Assembly (NCBI GenBank): GCA_016748015.1
Contig: JAAOMT010000531.1
Location: 290,295-354,294 of the forward strand
Direction: 5' to 3'
DNA length: 64,000 nucleotides
From: Geosiphon pyriformis
Lineage: Eukaryota; Glomeromycota; Glomeromycetes; Archaeosporales; Geosiphonaceae
This document shows, piece by piece, positions 1 through 11,801 of this stretch; position 1 is the first letter of the stretch; every line of letters begins with the position of its first letter. Below the pieces are notes generated by a model. That model was not told the origin of the DNA, ran no database searches, and worked only from the letters and a program-made list of their open reading frames with translations. The position numbers were made by a program, and so were the translations under genes.

Positions 1-2666
1 CAAAACTAAATTGGATTCTGTAATTGATAATAGATTATAGTACAGCTAAGATTAAATAAAAAAACTGCTTGTCTAAAATAGCTTTTTTTAGGATTGTATT
101 GGTAAAAACCTGATATTTGAAAAAGTTTTCACTAAACTAGGTCTGAATAAACTTTTAAAAGACAAAAAAATACCAAGATATTTATAAAACTCTTCTCTCT
201 GTGCAACAAATATTGGCAAGCTATTTATTAATAATAAAACATTTTTAATTTGTTGGTTAATAAAAATGGCTATTATTTTCTTATTGTTAATTAAAATGTA
301 ATTAATATTAAAGAACTTACTTATAATATCCAAAATATTTTGAATAGTAGTCTAATTATTTTCTATCTAAACTGTATTATTAACAAAAGTATTAGCTATT
401 AGATATGGAATCAGTCCACTTGTGTTTTCTAGTCTGTTAGTTTTGATAACAAACTTAGTATCAATATGATAACTATATAAGCTTTCATGTTTTTTGACTT
501 TACATAAGAGAGAATTATAAAAAATTCTTTAAAGCAGAAAAAAAATGATTTTACTTTAGATTTAAACCATCATATACTTGGTACTTATTAATAAACTCAT
601 AATTAGTTATAATTCAATTAACCTTATTATTGTGAATACTACCAAAAAACCTAATAAAATACTTACATATTTTAATTCAAACCAAACTATTTTTTAAAAT
701 CAACAGAATTATAAGTTTTTTATATATCTTATAAAACCAGTCAAAGTTTATGACTCTTTTTTAAAGCATTTTTAAATATTGAGCTCACTACAAAGATAAA
801 AAACTAAGTAGTAATGCTTTTCAATACAAAAAAATTGTCTTCATAAAGAATATCAAATTTGCTATAAGCCAAAAAATTCTGTTAAAAAGTATCTTAAAAA
901 AAATCTTCTAAGAAATTTTAATTAAAACAGTCTGGTATTAATCAAAACATCTTTTTATTTATAATAGTTTAAGAATTATTAACACCTAAGCTTTTTTTAA
1001 AAGTTGAGATATAAACTCAAAAATTTAAAAAATTCAAAAGCATAATAAAAACAGAATTATTATAATGCTTTTAAAGTTTATTTGTAATCTCAGACAAACT
1101 AGCAGCCTTTTTATTAGGCAAATTTTTAACTATATGTATTATATTATTGTAATCAATAATACTTATAACATTGAAAAAAGTAATATTATTAACATAAACC
1201 AGTAGTAAATATTAATTATGTTACAGCTTAAAGACATTATTCAATACTAATTTTTTTTTGTTTAACTTTTCATAATTATATCAATCTTAAATTTGATTTT
1301 ACTAAATTCAGAACCAATTCATTATTAAAAACCAAATAATTTAATACTATTTTACAAAAAAAGCATTTTAATACACTCTTGATTATATGATCTTTATTGA
1401 TAATAAAGCTTTTTATTTGTTTGTTAATAGTAAATTTAATATATGACTTTTTAGTTTTTAATAATTCAGTCAGTTTGAAAACATGATATAATATTTTTAC
1501 ATTAAACAGAACAAATCTTATACAATTTAAGTCAACACTAAAGTCCAATAATCTTTAAATATATAAAGCTTTATTATTGTTTAAAGATATTCAATAACTC
1601 ATCAAAAAAACAAACTTATTTTTAAACTCTATATGTAAAAATTTGACAATTTTTAATACTAATAATTTTAGTTTATAAAACTTAAAAAATTCTTTGGTAA
1701 AAACATCATCAAAATTTTTAAATCATTTTTTTTAAACATCTTATTGGCTAATAAACTCACTATCTTATAAATAACATTTTATATTGCATTTATATCTAAA
1801 TAATTTTTAGCCATACCAAACTCATTAAAAAACATTACAGTATTGGCTATTATAACATTTTTAAATCTGTTTTATTTTATATCATTAGTACTTTTAAAAT
1901 CAAATTTCCAATAATTTTTATTTACTTATTTATAAAAAAAGATCAAATACATATTTAACAAACCACCCAAATCCACAGAAATAAAAACTGCTTAATAATC
2001 AGTATTAAAGTGCTCTCTAATATCTAGAATGTTCTAATTTACTACTGTATTAATCAAATTTGAGAAAACAAATATAAAATCAATTGTTTTTTTAATACTC
2101 TTATAATTATTCTATGTTAAGATCTTCACAATTAGACTTTCTACCAAAAAATTAACCAGCTCCATATTAAGACACCTTTTGAAACTAGCATACTTGTAAG
2201 AATTATTTTTATTAAAATTATTATTCAAGATCACAAATAAGATTTTGTTTATAGTCTTAGCAATTAGTAAATTTATTTTTTCAGTTCGAGCCAAACATGT
2301 TGCCAAAATGGCATTAACATACAGTCTTAAAATCAAAACAAAAAGTTTATTTTTAAAAAGCAGCTTTATAAACAAAAGTCTATCAACAATCTTAAATACT
2401 TTGTACACATGTTTTGCCAAACTAATATTTATAATAACTACAACACTAAAATCCAAATGACTAAACTTTAAACCAGAAATAAATATTTAAACACTTTTAG
2501 ACTTATATACAATTTACAAATAAACTTTTTCTTTTAATTTTGTCTTAGTAATAATAAAAATAAAATTGTTTATTTTTTTATGCCAACAAATAATATTTTT
2601 TTGCTTAGCAGAATTGTTTATACTTTTAACATTATACATAGCAATTTTCCAAATCAAATTGTTCAT
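1..2666 (-). pseudogene. LINE-B ORF2 remnant (endonuclease and N-terminal RT)
   Basis: Frames at 88-333 and 2112-2456 (minus) match the RT-proximal and endonuclease parts of the better preserved ORF2. Recognisable pieces are YLGIFLS near 170-190 and IKLLFKNK with a degenerate NNNFN (ancestral GGDFN) near 2230-2370. The catalytic Asp of the endonuclease GDFN motif reads Asn, as expected for a G-to-A change. The start is placed at the ATG overlapping the ORF1 stop at 2663-2666 (ATGA on the minus strand). It is full of stops and not functional. Confidence 0.7.
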
Positions 2667-4480
2667 TATTAGAGAGAAGTGTTTAAACTTAAATTTTCAT
2701 TATTTATTTTGGTCAGCAAATCTATAATTATAATTGTTAAATTGTTTATTTTATCCTCAAATTTCTTAACAATTAATTAATCTAAAGACTTTGTTTTTAC
2801 AATGGTCTTATCACTAATAGCTGCACCCAAACTTTCACTCATTACTATATCTGTCTTTTAATTTTGTAATAAAGAAGTTATCAATAGTTGATATCCAGAA
2901 TTAGGCTAAAAAATTATTGGTCTAAGTGCATTTAACCTCTTAGCCAGCTTATTAACTTGTTCTATAAAGCTGGTAAAACTGTATTCAAAAGTAGCAAACC
3001 TATTATTTATATCTTTAAACATAAGCAGAAGAGGCTTTACTTTCGAAAAAAAAGCCATAAATTGCTGAATTATTTTATATAAGAAGAGAAAGGAAAAAAA
3101 ATTTTCCAAAAATCTTAGGTTAAAAAATACTACCAAAAAAAACAAAACATATAATAAATATTAAGCATTTGACATAGATGGTGACCAATCTGGTTTTATT
3201 TTTTTTTGACAAAACTTTATAAAACAAATTACCAAAAGAAGCTTTTTTACACATAGTACAGTTTAATAATATATAGCCTAAATTTCCATACTTTATACAC
3301 TTGGCAAATTCTAAATAAAACCAATACAGATTAATGTTTCTTAATGCTAGTGTGGTTTTCATAATAGTATCTAATAACTTAACAAAGTTAAAACAAACTA
3401 TAGCACATCTAATTTGGACATATGTAATTAAATAATAATCTATTATACATGTTTTTTTACTCACAGATTCAATAAAGTCTCAGATATTATGAGTATTTGT
3501 TTCTATCAATAATATATAGAACAATACTTTATTACAATTTCTTGTATTTTATGTTTTTTGTCTATATTGGCTCTAGCAATATGCATAGTATTTTTTCTGA
3601 TTAAAATAGATCATTTTGCTATGATTAAAACAGTTTAATCTAATTAATCAAATTTAATTACAGCTTTTTACTACAATTTTATTAATTGTATTTTAATTGA
3701 CTTAATAATGCCAAATTCAGAATGCACAGCCTTAGCTGACATCTCAATTGGAATTTTTTTTACTACTACAGTCTAATTTAAACATACTGCTAATTTTTTG
3801 AGATTAATATTTATCAAGATTTTTATATTCCTAGTCTTTTCAGATGTCTGTTCTAAGCTTAATTTAAAAGTAAATGTTATTTTAATGATTCCAGCAAATT
3901 TAAAAAGAGTAAATACTCTCCAAAACTATTGATTTTAAAAAACAATTTTCTAACTATTATGAGTTTATTTTAAGAAAACTTTTTAACAATATTATTTAAG
4001 TTAATATTTAAAACAAATAATTTTTTAACAAGAATGTCAACCAGATTTTTTAGAAAATGAAAAAGAGTTGATAAAATATTTAACAAGACATTATTTTTAT
4101 TATTATTTAAGAAATTAATCTTTCTCAAAAATATTTTTAATGCTTTTTTAGTTTTTACTTATAGATTTTTTGGCATTTGGTTAAAGTTTTTCTTATTAGA
4201 AGTATTTTTTTTTATAATCAACACTGGTTATTTTCACCAAATACTTTTTTTCTATGTTAACATTATTGGATTCAGTAGTATTACCAGTTTCAAAGTCTCA
4301 AGAGTGACCACTTAAAGCTTTAGTAGAAGTTATCTTGTCATTAATACTGTTTTCTAAAACACTGTCTCTTTTTTTTTTAAAAAAAATTTGTTTGCTATTA
4401 CTGCCAAAGTTAAAATTCTTAATAGACTTCTTTATAATAGTTATACTATAATTAATAATAATCTTATAATTAAGCAAAAA
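2663..4480 (-). pseudogene. LINE-B ORF1 remnant (nucleic-acid-binding protein)
   Basis: The minus frame at 3120-3464 contains KKTCIIDYYL and RCAIVCF, which match the KTCVINYSL and RCAVVCF block before the zinc knuckle of the better preserved ORF1. The knuckle itself is destroyed. The ORF1 start lies at about 4470 by alignment with the reference copy. The ORF ends in TGA at 2663-2665, overlapping the ORF2 ATG. The order ORF1 then ORF2, both minus, is intact. No single frame stays open for more than about 115 codons. Confidence 0.65.
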
Positions 4481-4560
4481 AAGTTTGGATTTATTATATT
4501 GAATAATTAAAAACTTTTTTTCAATAAATATACTCTTTAGTAAAATTTTAAATATAAAAA

Positions 4561-5063
4561 AATTTTGTATTCTTAGACATACATATACTATCAGCTTTTA
4601 AAAAAAAGTTAAAATTATAATTAAAAGCACTAAATTCATAAATAATATATTACTAGCCAATATATTAGCTTTAATATTTTCAAAAACACCAGAATAGTCT
4701 TTGATTTTGAATCAAGATACAAACAGATTTTTTTATTAACTATTTTTATAATGTGTTAATGTTTTATTTAATAATAATTACAAAAATCAAGTAATATTAA
4801 AACCAGCTTTAAAGAATAAATATTCCGAGCTGCTTAATTGTTTAAGAATATTATAACTATATAAAAATAAAAAATACACTTCAAAATCAAAACAATAGTT
4901 TGTAACTTGGCCAAAGTAGATAACATTAAACCAAAAACTCTAATCCTAATATTGAAATCCAAATTATTAAAAAATACTATAATATTAAATCTCATGTCTA
5001 TTAAACTTAAACTCTTTAAAAAATTATTAATATAGATAAAAAACAAAAAAAATCAGTTTTTAG
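4561..5063 (-). pseudogene. LINE-A ORF2 fragment, RNase H domain
   Basis: The minus frame 4834-5046 reads LAKLQTIVLILKC, corresponding to MAKLQTIALALEC of LINE-C ORF2 (RNase H second catalytic block). The left part, near 4690, aligns with the block that encodes the KVKGHSG region. The segment stops at the TTAG target duplication of the solo LTR at 5064. Non-functional. Confidence 0.7.
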
Positions 5064-6038
5064 TATTACTAATAGATATTAAAAATATTATTTAGCATAA
5101 AATTATTTTTATAATTTCTATTATTAATTAGTATATATTATTATTTTAATTTATTATTTATTATTTTATTAAATTGCCTAAATTATAATCTAATTTGTAT
5201 AATACACAAATTGTAATGATTAGATTACACAAATACTCTAAACTATATAATATTCAAAAATTTATTAAAATTTGTAAAAATTCATTAAAATAATTAATAA
5301 TTTACTAAAATACTAAATAAATTGTAAAAATAACTTGTAGTTTACCAAAAATATATCTTTAATTTGGCAAAATAATAACAAAAAAAAAATACAAGTTCAT
5401 AGATTAATATTATAACAAGTTGTATAAAAAAAAACTTCTTTTTTTTAAAAAAAATGTATTTTAACTAAAGTTATTTTTATTAAAAATATTTTTTTTAGTA
5501 TATATAAATTATTCCAAAAAAACTACATTTAAAACAACAAATTTATAATTATTTTACTTGAAATTCTTCGAATTTTAACTAATGTTTTAAAATTGATTAG
5601 CTATTAATTTCAGTAATTTATTAGTAATTTTAGGTCTAAACAGAAGACAATTCTCTAAAACAAAGTTTTTTTTCTTTTATATTTTTATATTTATTTATTT
5701 ATTTATTTTTTTAAAAAAAAACCACATATTAGAATAGTTTACAGACAAGATTTCTGTAGAAAAGTTGACTTTTATAGCAAAATAACTACACATTTTTAAT
5801 AAGTTTTCAAATAAGTATTTTTTAAAAAAAAGTTAACTTTTATTACAAAATAACTATATAAATAACTAATACAGAATTGGTCATTCTATTTATAGGTCTA
5901 ATAGTTCAAATTATAAAAAATAATTTAAAAATAAATTCAATTATTAAAAATTTAATAGCTTCTAATAATTAAAAATTAATAACAAAAGCAACAACAATAA
6001 CATTCAAGAAAAAGACCAAAAATCTTTAATAATATTAG
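5060..6038 (+). repeat. Solo LTR-C with 4-bp TSD (TTAG)
   Basis: The LTR proper is 5064-6034 (971 bp), flanked by TTAG at 5060-5063 and 6035-6038. Its termini read TATTAC...TAATA, a decayed TGTTAC...GTAACA. It is an inverted-orientation homologue of 18698-19656 (959 bp). They share blocks such as GTAGTTATTTTGCTATAAAA next to a second partial copy of the same block about 70 bp away (5770-5865). Its removal rejoins LINE-A. No coding capacity. Confidence 0.7.
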
Positions 6039-6993
6039 CAATTTATTACACACTTAATAAAACTCATTAAAATACAACACATTTAAAAACTGAGTATCTT
6101 TTATAGAAAAAAAAATACAATAATCAAATAAGGCATATAAATATATTATTGTTAATACAAATTATATAGAAACTAAATTATGAAAATCAAGTTTTTTTCA
6201 ATGTTAAAAACTTTTTTAATCAAGAATTCTACTATTTTTACCACATAATTGTTTAATAAAAGCAATGTTAAAATATTTAAATAAGTAATAAATCTTAAAA
6301 AAAACAGAATTATCAAGAATTAAAAACATAAAAGTACTCTTAAAAAATTGAACTGTTAAAAACAAAATTCTGTTCAAAAACAAATTATAACTACAAAAAA
6401 TTCTAACCAAACCAGCCAAAAAATTGTTAATTGAACTAATATTAAGATGAATTAAAAACAACAAAAAATAGCAAAAAAACCAATTTAATACTTAAAGATT
6501 TAAAATTTTATGATTAAACAGCCAATTCACAATACTATCAGTATTTAAAAAACTTAAAATAGAAATCGACTTGTATTTTGTCTTTATCTATTCAAAAAAT
6601 TTCAAGTTATATAAAAAGAGATAATACAATATATTATTAAAAAAGTTTAAAAACAAATCATTCTTAAATTTTAAACTTTTTTGAACCAAAATGTTTTACT
6701 TATTACATATACTAATTAAAACAAAGTTAAACTAAATTTTATAATTGATAATAATATACAAATCATTAAAATCAAATAAAAAAATTGTTTATTTATGATA
6801 ATTTTTTTTAAAATTTTGCCAATAAAAAACCTAATATTTAAATAAGTTTTGGCCAAATTTGGCTTTAACAATTTATCTGTAAACATAAAAATACTTAAAT
6901 ATTTATAGACTTTTTTTTTGGTAATTAAAATAGACAAATTACAAATTATCAAAAAAAAAATATCAATTCTATAATTAAAAAGAATAATTACTG
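6035..6993 (-). pseudogene. LINE-A ORF2 fragment, RT to RNase H linker
   Basis: The frame 6216-6464 (minus) carries INNFLAGLVRI, matching FNNFLAGLVCV of LINE-C and NNFLAGMVRI of LINE-D. The frame 6716-6952 carries YKYLSIFMF and KPNLAKTY, matching YLGIFLS and KPSLAKV just after the RT catalytic core. The fragment ends at the 14-bp target duplication of LINE-C. Both frames are too decayed to encode protein. Confidence 0.75.
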
Positions 6994-7007
6994 TTTTATT
7001 ATTATTT
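6994..7007. repeat. Left TSD of LINE-C
   Basis: TTTTATTATTATTT is repeated exactly at 13812-13825, on the other side of LINE-C. Both copies lie where LINE-A homology breaks off and resumes at about 9420 of the reference LINE. Confidence 0.7.
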
Positions 7008-7031
7008 TTATTATTATTATTATTTAACGAG
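7008..7031 (-). repeat. LINE-C 3' terminal AAT microsatellite tail
   Basis: On the minus strand the element ends in a run of AAT/TAA units instead of poly(A). LINE-D ends the same way (56941-56954), so the short tandem tail belongs to the element family. In I-type elements such tails are used in target-primed reverse transcription. Confidence 0.75.
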
Positions 7032-7139
7032 TAAGGTCCACATACAACCTAGCACTATACATCAAAGAAATGATCTAAACTAGGTGTGAATCATGCACTT
7101 TTTACACGTGACCAGCCACTTGGGCCAGTCAAGACAACA

Positions 7140-10100
7140 CTACGCAACTATATAAACAGAAGCTGAATCACCAATGCCGAAAAAAAACATACAAGACTTG
7201 CGAAAACCAAAATGCACACCAAAAGCTTCATCAATACCAAGCAAATCAACCACACTAGTGGAAAGCCATGAAGTCAAACCAGAGACCGAAGTAGGAGACA
7301 AACCATGCAAAGAAATCAGTCTGTGCTTTTCCATATAGGCACAGTGTTTGGTCCGAACCAACCAAATCTCATCTCTAAAAGCGAGGCCAAGAGAATACAC
7401 AAAATTAACAATCTCCAAACATGCCACCTTGGGATTATGGAAGACAGAGACAGCTTCACCAAACCATTAATCAAAAACAAAACCCTTATGGAGGGCCATG
7501 GATACTGAGGACCCTGAAACACAAGACAACAACAACTGCAACAAAACCGAAGAAGAGACAAAAGAACCAGAAAGTGTTTTCCAAGTGTTTATGTGAGAAT
7601 TCAACAACCGACGCCAAGCAGAATCATTGACCTTACAAGAAAAAACATGATCCAACATCTCTACATTACCACAATATAGACACAACACACTGGGATAAAG
7701 TCTATTATAAAGCCATTTTCGAACAGCCACAGGCAACCAATGATGCAAAGCCTTTATAAAATAAGAGCGCGCATTAGCCGAAATCTTGCTAGTGAAACCA
7801 GTGGCCATATGTAAATCAGGATGCCACACCAAAGAAAAACGGGACCAATCAACACCAGCACACAAGTCGACAGGCAAAAATTTAGAACCAGATCCCACCT
7901 CCTAATGCACATGACACATGGCATGAAAAGTGTCACGGACGAAGTGCCTTGAATTGCCAGAGACAATGTTGCCATCAGCCATCAAAAAGTGTTCATTCAG
8001 GCAAGAAGGAAAAAACCAGTCAGAAACAGAAACAGTACCGGCAATTACATCAGCATGCTCGTTTCCCAAAATCCCAGAATGACCTTTGACTTTGTGCCAG
8101 GTAACTTTTAGGCCCTTACTGTATATGATGTTGGCAATGTGCTGACGCTCAACCCAACACCAATTACGGAAATCAAGAACCACCAAACCCAATTCTGATT
8201 TGCAAGCATCCAAAGCAGACTGACTATCCGAAAATAAATGTACATTACTAAAAACAGGAACACACTCGAGAGCCAATGCAATTGTCTGTAACTTAGCCAT
8301 GATAGATGACATCAACCCAGACATGCCAACACCCAAACCCATACCAATGTCCTCAAAAAAAGCCACAGCACTCACTTCACAGCCAACTGTATCCAAATTT
8401 CTCAATGACCCATCAATGTAGACTGATAGCACCCTTGCATTGACTTGCGAAAGACGATCGCAGACAGACACAAAACCAGAGGAACCCAGAATGTTCAAGA
8501 GACCAATATTAGCAAGAATAGGGATGCAGGCAGAAGAGAAATCTTCTTCAGTAAGAAACACAGCAGAAAGTCTAAACCACTCAAGAATAGGGCCATAGGG
8601 GTCCAGTTTCTTCCATTGCTTAAATGTGGACCAATCAAAAACAGTACCATAACGATCATGAAGTTGGTCTACAAAGGCCACACCATACTACCGAAGTGAG
8701 GGGAGACACCTAAAGAAAACTGATTCACCCAAAACAGTCGACATGGGCATCCCACTATCGGCACGAAAGGAATTGGGAAAGGATCCATCCAAAGACAATT
8801 TGCAATTATAAAGCACACAAACCAAACCCGCCAAAAAATTATTAAAGGCGCTAACACGAATGCGAACAGAAGAACTCAACGAATGAATAGGATGTCAACA
8901 TAAAACCTGCAGGTCATGAGACCTATGAGAGAACAAACGTCCCACAATCCCACCAGAGTTGGCAAAATTAATAAGAGAAGCAACCTTGCCTTTAGACTGA
9001 ATTTGCAGAAAAGATCTTAAACCATAAAAGAAGGGGTGGTGAATCGAATCACTAGAAAAATCGAGCAGAAGTCCAGATTTAAGCTTCAGGCCCTTACAAA
9101 TTATAGCATCCCACTTGTTGTAAATGCCTATAGGAACAAAGCTAAATTGTGTCCTATAGCTAATTATAGGTTGGAGAACCACTGAAACCAAATATAAAAA
9201 CTGCTTATCTGAGATAGCCTTTTTAAGAACCAAATTTGTAAAAAAATGAATGTCTGAATGCACCTTAGCTAAACTGGGTTTGGAAAGGCCTTCAGTTGAC
9301 AGAAATATGCCCAGATACTGATGGGATTCACCCTTTTTGGCAACAGAGATAGGGGAACCACTAATGAAAAGAGTGGGATTTCCAACTTTACAATTGATAG
9401 GAATAGCTACTGTCTTGTCATTGTTTATTGAGATGTCATTAATCCAAAAAAACTTGCTAACAATGTCCAAAATGTGTTAAATTGCAGTCTGATTACTGCC
9501 AACCCAAATTGTATCATCAACAAAGGCGCCAGTGGCAAAATAGGAAGAAAGCCCAGCTTGCAATTTGACACAACCACTCTTGGAAACAAAATGAGAAATT
9601 AGCCTATATTCACAAACACTCTTCTGACACTTGACTTTGCACAAAAGAGGATCATAAAAAATGTGCCACAGAAGGGGAGAAAAAACCTCTCCTTGATCTA
9701 AACCATCATGGACATGATAACCATCTGTCAAACCAAAATCTGTCATGACTCGATTAGTGCAACCTCTGTGAATGCCGCCAAAAAACCGAATAAACTTGTC
9801 ACACATTTTAATTCTGACCAAACATTTCTCCAAATGCTCCCAGCCAACTGAATCATACACCTTCCTCATATCCTGCAAGACCAGCCAAAGCTTTCTGTTC
9901 TTTTCCAGGGCATCTTTAACAACTGAACCAACTGCAAAAATGGGGGACTGTGTTATCATACCTTTCAAAACTGAAAAATTGTCACCACAAAGGACATCAT
10001 GAGTACTGCATGCTGAAGAAATCCTGTCTGAGAGTATTTTGGAGAGAATCTTGCGAGCTGTCTCAATCAGTACAATAAGACGAGTATTTGTAAGAACACC

Positions 10101-11801
10101 CTCCCATTCATATGGTTTGGGAATCATCAAAACCCAAGCTTCTCTCCAAGGGCCAGGGACAGATTCCTCAGACAGGCAAGAGTTCAAAAGCACCAAGAGC
10201 ATATTAAGGACTGAAACATCGCAATGTTTTCAAAGCTTATTTGAGATACCCGAAAGGCCAGCAGCTTTGCCATCTGGCAGATTAGAAACAACTCCAAACA
10301 ATTTGTCAAAGTCGATCAAACCCATTACACCAGAAAAAGCTTCGTCAAAAACATAACCCAAAGAACGATACTGGCGAGACCACTCATCATTAACATCGAG
10401 CACCACCCTTCGCTTTCTAGTCCAGCCTTCCATAATCTCATCTACCTTAGACTTCACAGGAGCAGGATCCAACACTATCTCATCTCCCACCACCAAATGA
10501 TCTAAAACCATCTTGCAGAAGGGTCATTCCAAAACACTACATACAGTATGACCTTTATTTAACTCAAAACTCTCTATTCTTTTGTCAACTGCTGACTTGA
10601 TCTGAGATTTTTTTGCACGGTTTGACTCTGACAACTTAGATAAATGGTAAGATTTCCTTATCTTGGCCAAAGCTGAATGAATGGTATCAAAATGAGAACC
10701 TGAAAGAAAGAGAGACTCCACAACAGAAGCATTAGCAGTATCAATTCCCTTCCATGTATCAAGTAGAAAAACAAATTCCTCATGAGAGACCAGACGAGAG
10801 GCTTTGACAATCTTCAACACCAAAAGTTCTAATTTGTGAAATCTGGATGATACTCTATTATAGACACTGTCAAAACTCTTAAACCATTTTTTTTTGAAAA
10901 TGTTTTCAGCCGACAAACACACCACTTGGCGAAGGTGACTCCACATTGTGTCCAGATCCAAACATATCTTGGCAGCATTTGCCGAAGTATCCTCTTTAAA
11001 CTTGATCCAATCGGCATTACCAGCATTCACAAAATTGTACTTCCAGCAATCTTTATTTGCCCGATTGCGCAATGAGTTCAACTGCACATTCAGCAAACCA
11101 CCAAGACCCACGGAGACAGAAACAGCTTTATGATCAGTGTCAAAATACTCTTTGACACCAGATACATCATGACCCAAAATTGCATTAACAAAACTTGACG
11201 ACACAAACACATAATCAATAATTTTAGCCACCCCACGAGAATTATTCCACGTAACTTTCTTTCCAAACACGCTTCCACTCAAAGAGTTGACCAAACCCAA
11301 ATCAAAGCATTTTTTTAAGCTGGCACTTTTGCGAGAACCATCTTCATTGAAGTCACCACCCAAGACAATGAAGGAAGACTCATTTACTGTCCTCGTGATC
11401 AAAGAATTGATATTATCCGTCTGAGAGAAATGTACTGCCAAAGATGATCCAGTATATAGCCCCAAAATTAACACAGACAGCTTATTTTTGAAGAGAAGCT
11501 TAATAGAGAGAAACCGGCCAGGAATGTCTAACACCTTACACACATACTGAGCCAAGAAATTGTTCATAATGATTGCAACTCCAGAACCCATGTGACCAGA
11601 ACTCAAACCAGAAGTAAAAACCCAGATGCCAACAAACTTATTCATAATCCAAGGGCGAACCCTATCTTTCAACTTAGTCTCAGTAACAATTGAAATCATA
11701 TTGTTCATTTCTTTATGCCAACGAAAAATATCCTTTTGTTTTGCAGGATTGTTCATACCCCTAATATTGCACATGGCAATTTTCCAAATATAACTGGTCA
11801 T
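7140..11801 (-). pseudogene. LINE-C ORF2: endonuclease, reverse transcriptase, RNase H (7 nonsense codons)
   Basis: One continuous frame of 1553 codons plus stop with no indel, interrupted only by stops at about 10524, 10230, 9477, 8895, 8688, 7902 and 7467. APE endonuclease comes first (residues about 10-230: CNIRG, ETK, GGDFNE, DYVFV, TDHKAV). RT follows, with motif A DMRKVYDS at about 645, then LDQGEVFSPLLW, and FVDD at about 760. RNase H starts at YIDGS, about 1125, followed by SDSQSALDA and KGHSG..NEHAD near 1250. A C-terminal CLYC-x7-H-x4-C zinc motif lies near 1380. The start is the ATG at 11801, overlapping the ORF1 stop. The RNase H Glu of AELQ is Lys here (AKLQ), while LINE-D keeps Glu. 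Every stop can be explained by one C-to-T or G-to-A change. Confidence 0.92.
11798..11801 (-). promoter_or_regulatory. ORF1 stop / ORF2 start overlap (ATGA)
   Basis: The ORF1 stop TGA (11800-11798) and the ORF2 ATG (11801-11799) share two bases. The same ATGA joins the two ORFs in LINE-D (21663-21666) and LINE-B (2666-2663); in LINE-A it reads ATAA (18006-18003). This looks like a stop-start reinitiation signal, as known for some bicistronic non-LTR elements such as SART1. Confidence 0.6.

Larger units (their letters stand above)
1..4560 (-). mobile_element. LINE-B, decayed non-LTR retrotransposon (3' end outside window)
   Basis: The whole stretch aligns by eye, collinearly and on the minus strand, with the better preserved LINE at 7008-13811: base 1 matches about 9136 of that copy and about 4560 matches its 5' end near 13800. 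Most C and G positions have become T and A, so only short reading frames survive. It appears to be inserted in the older LINE-A, because sequence homologous to about 7950 of the reference copy resumes directly at 4561. TSDs could not be read. The 3' part lies left of the window. Confidence 0.8.
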
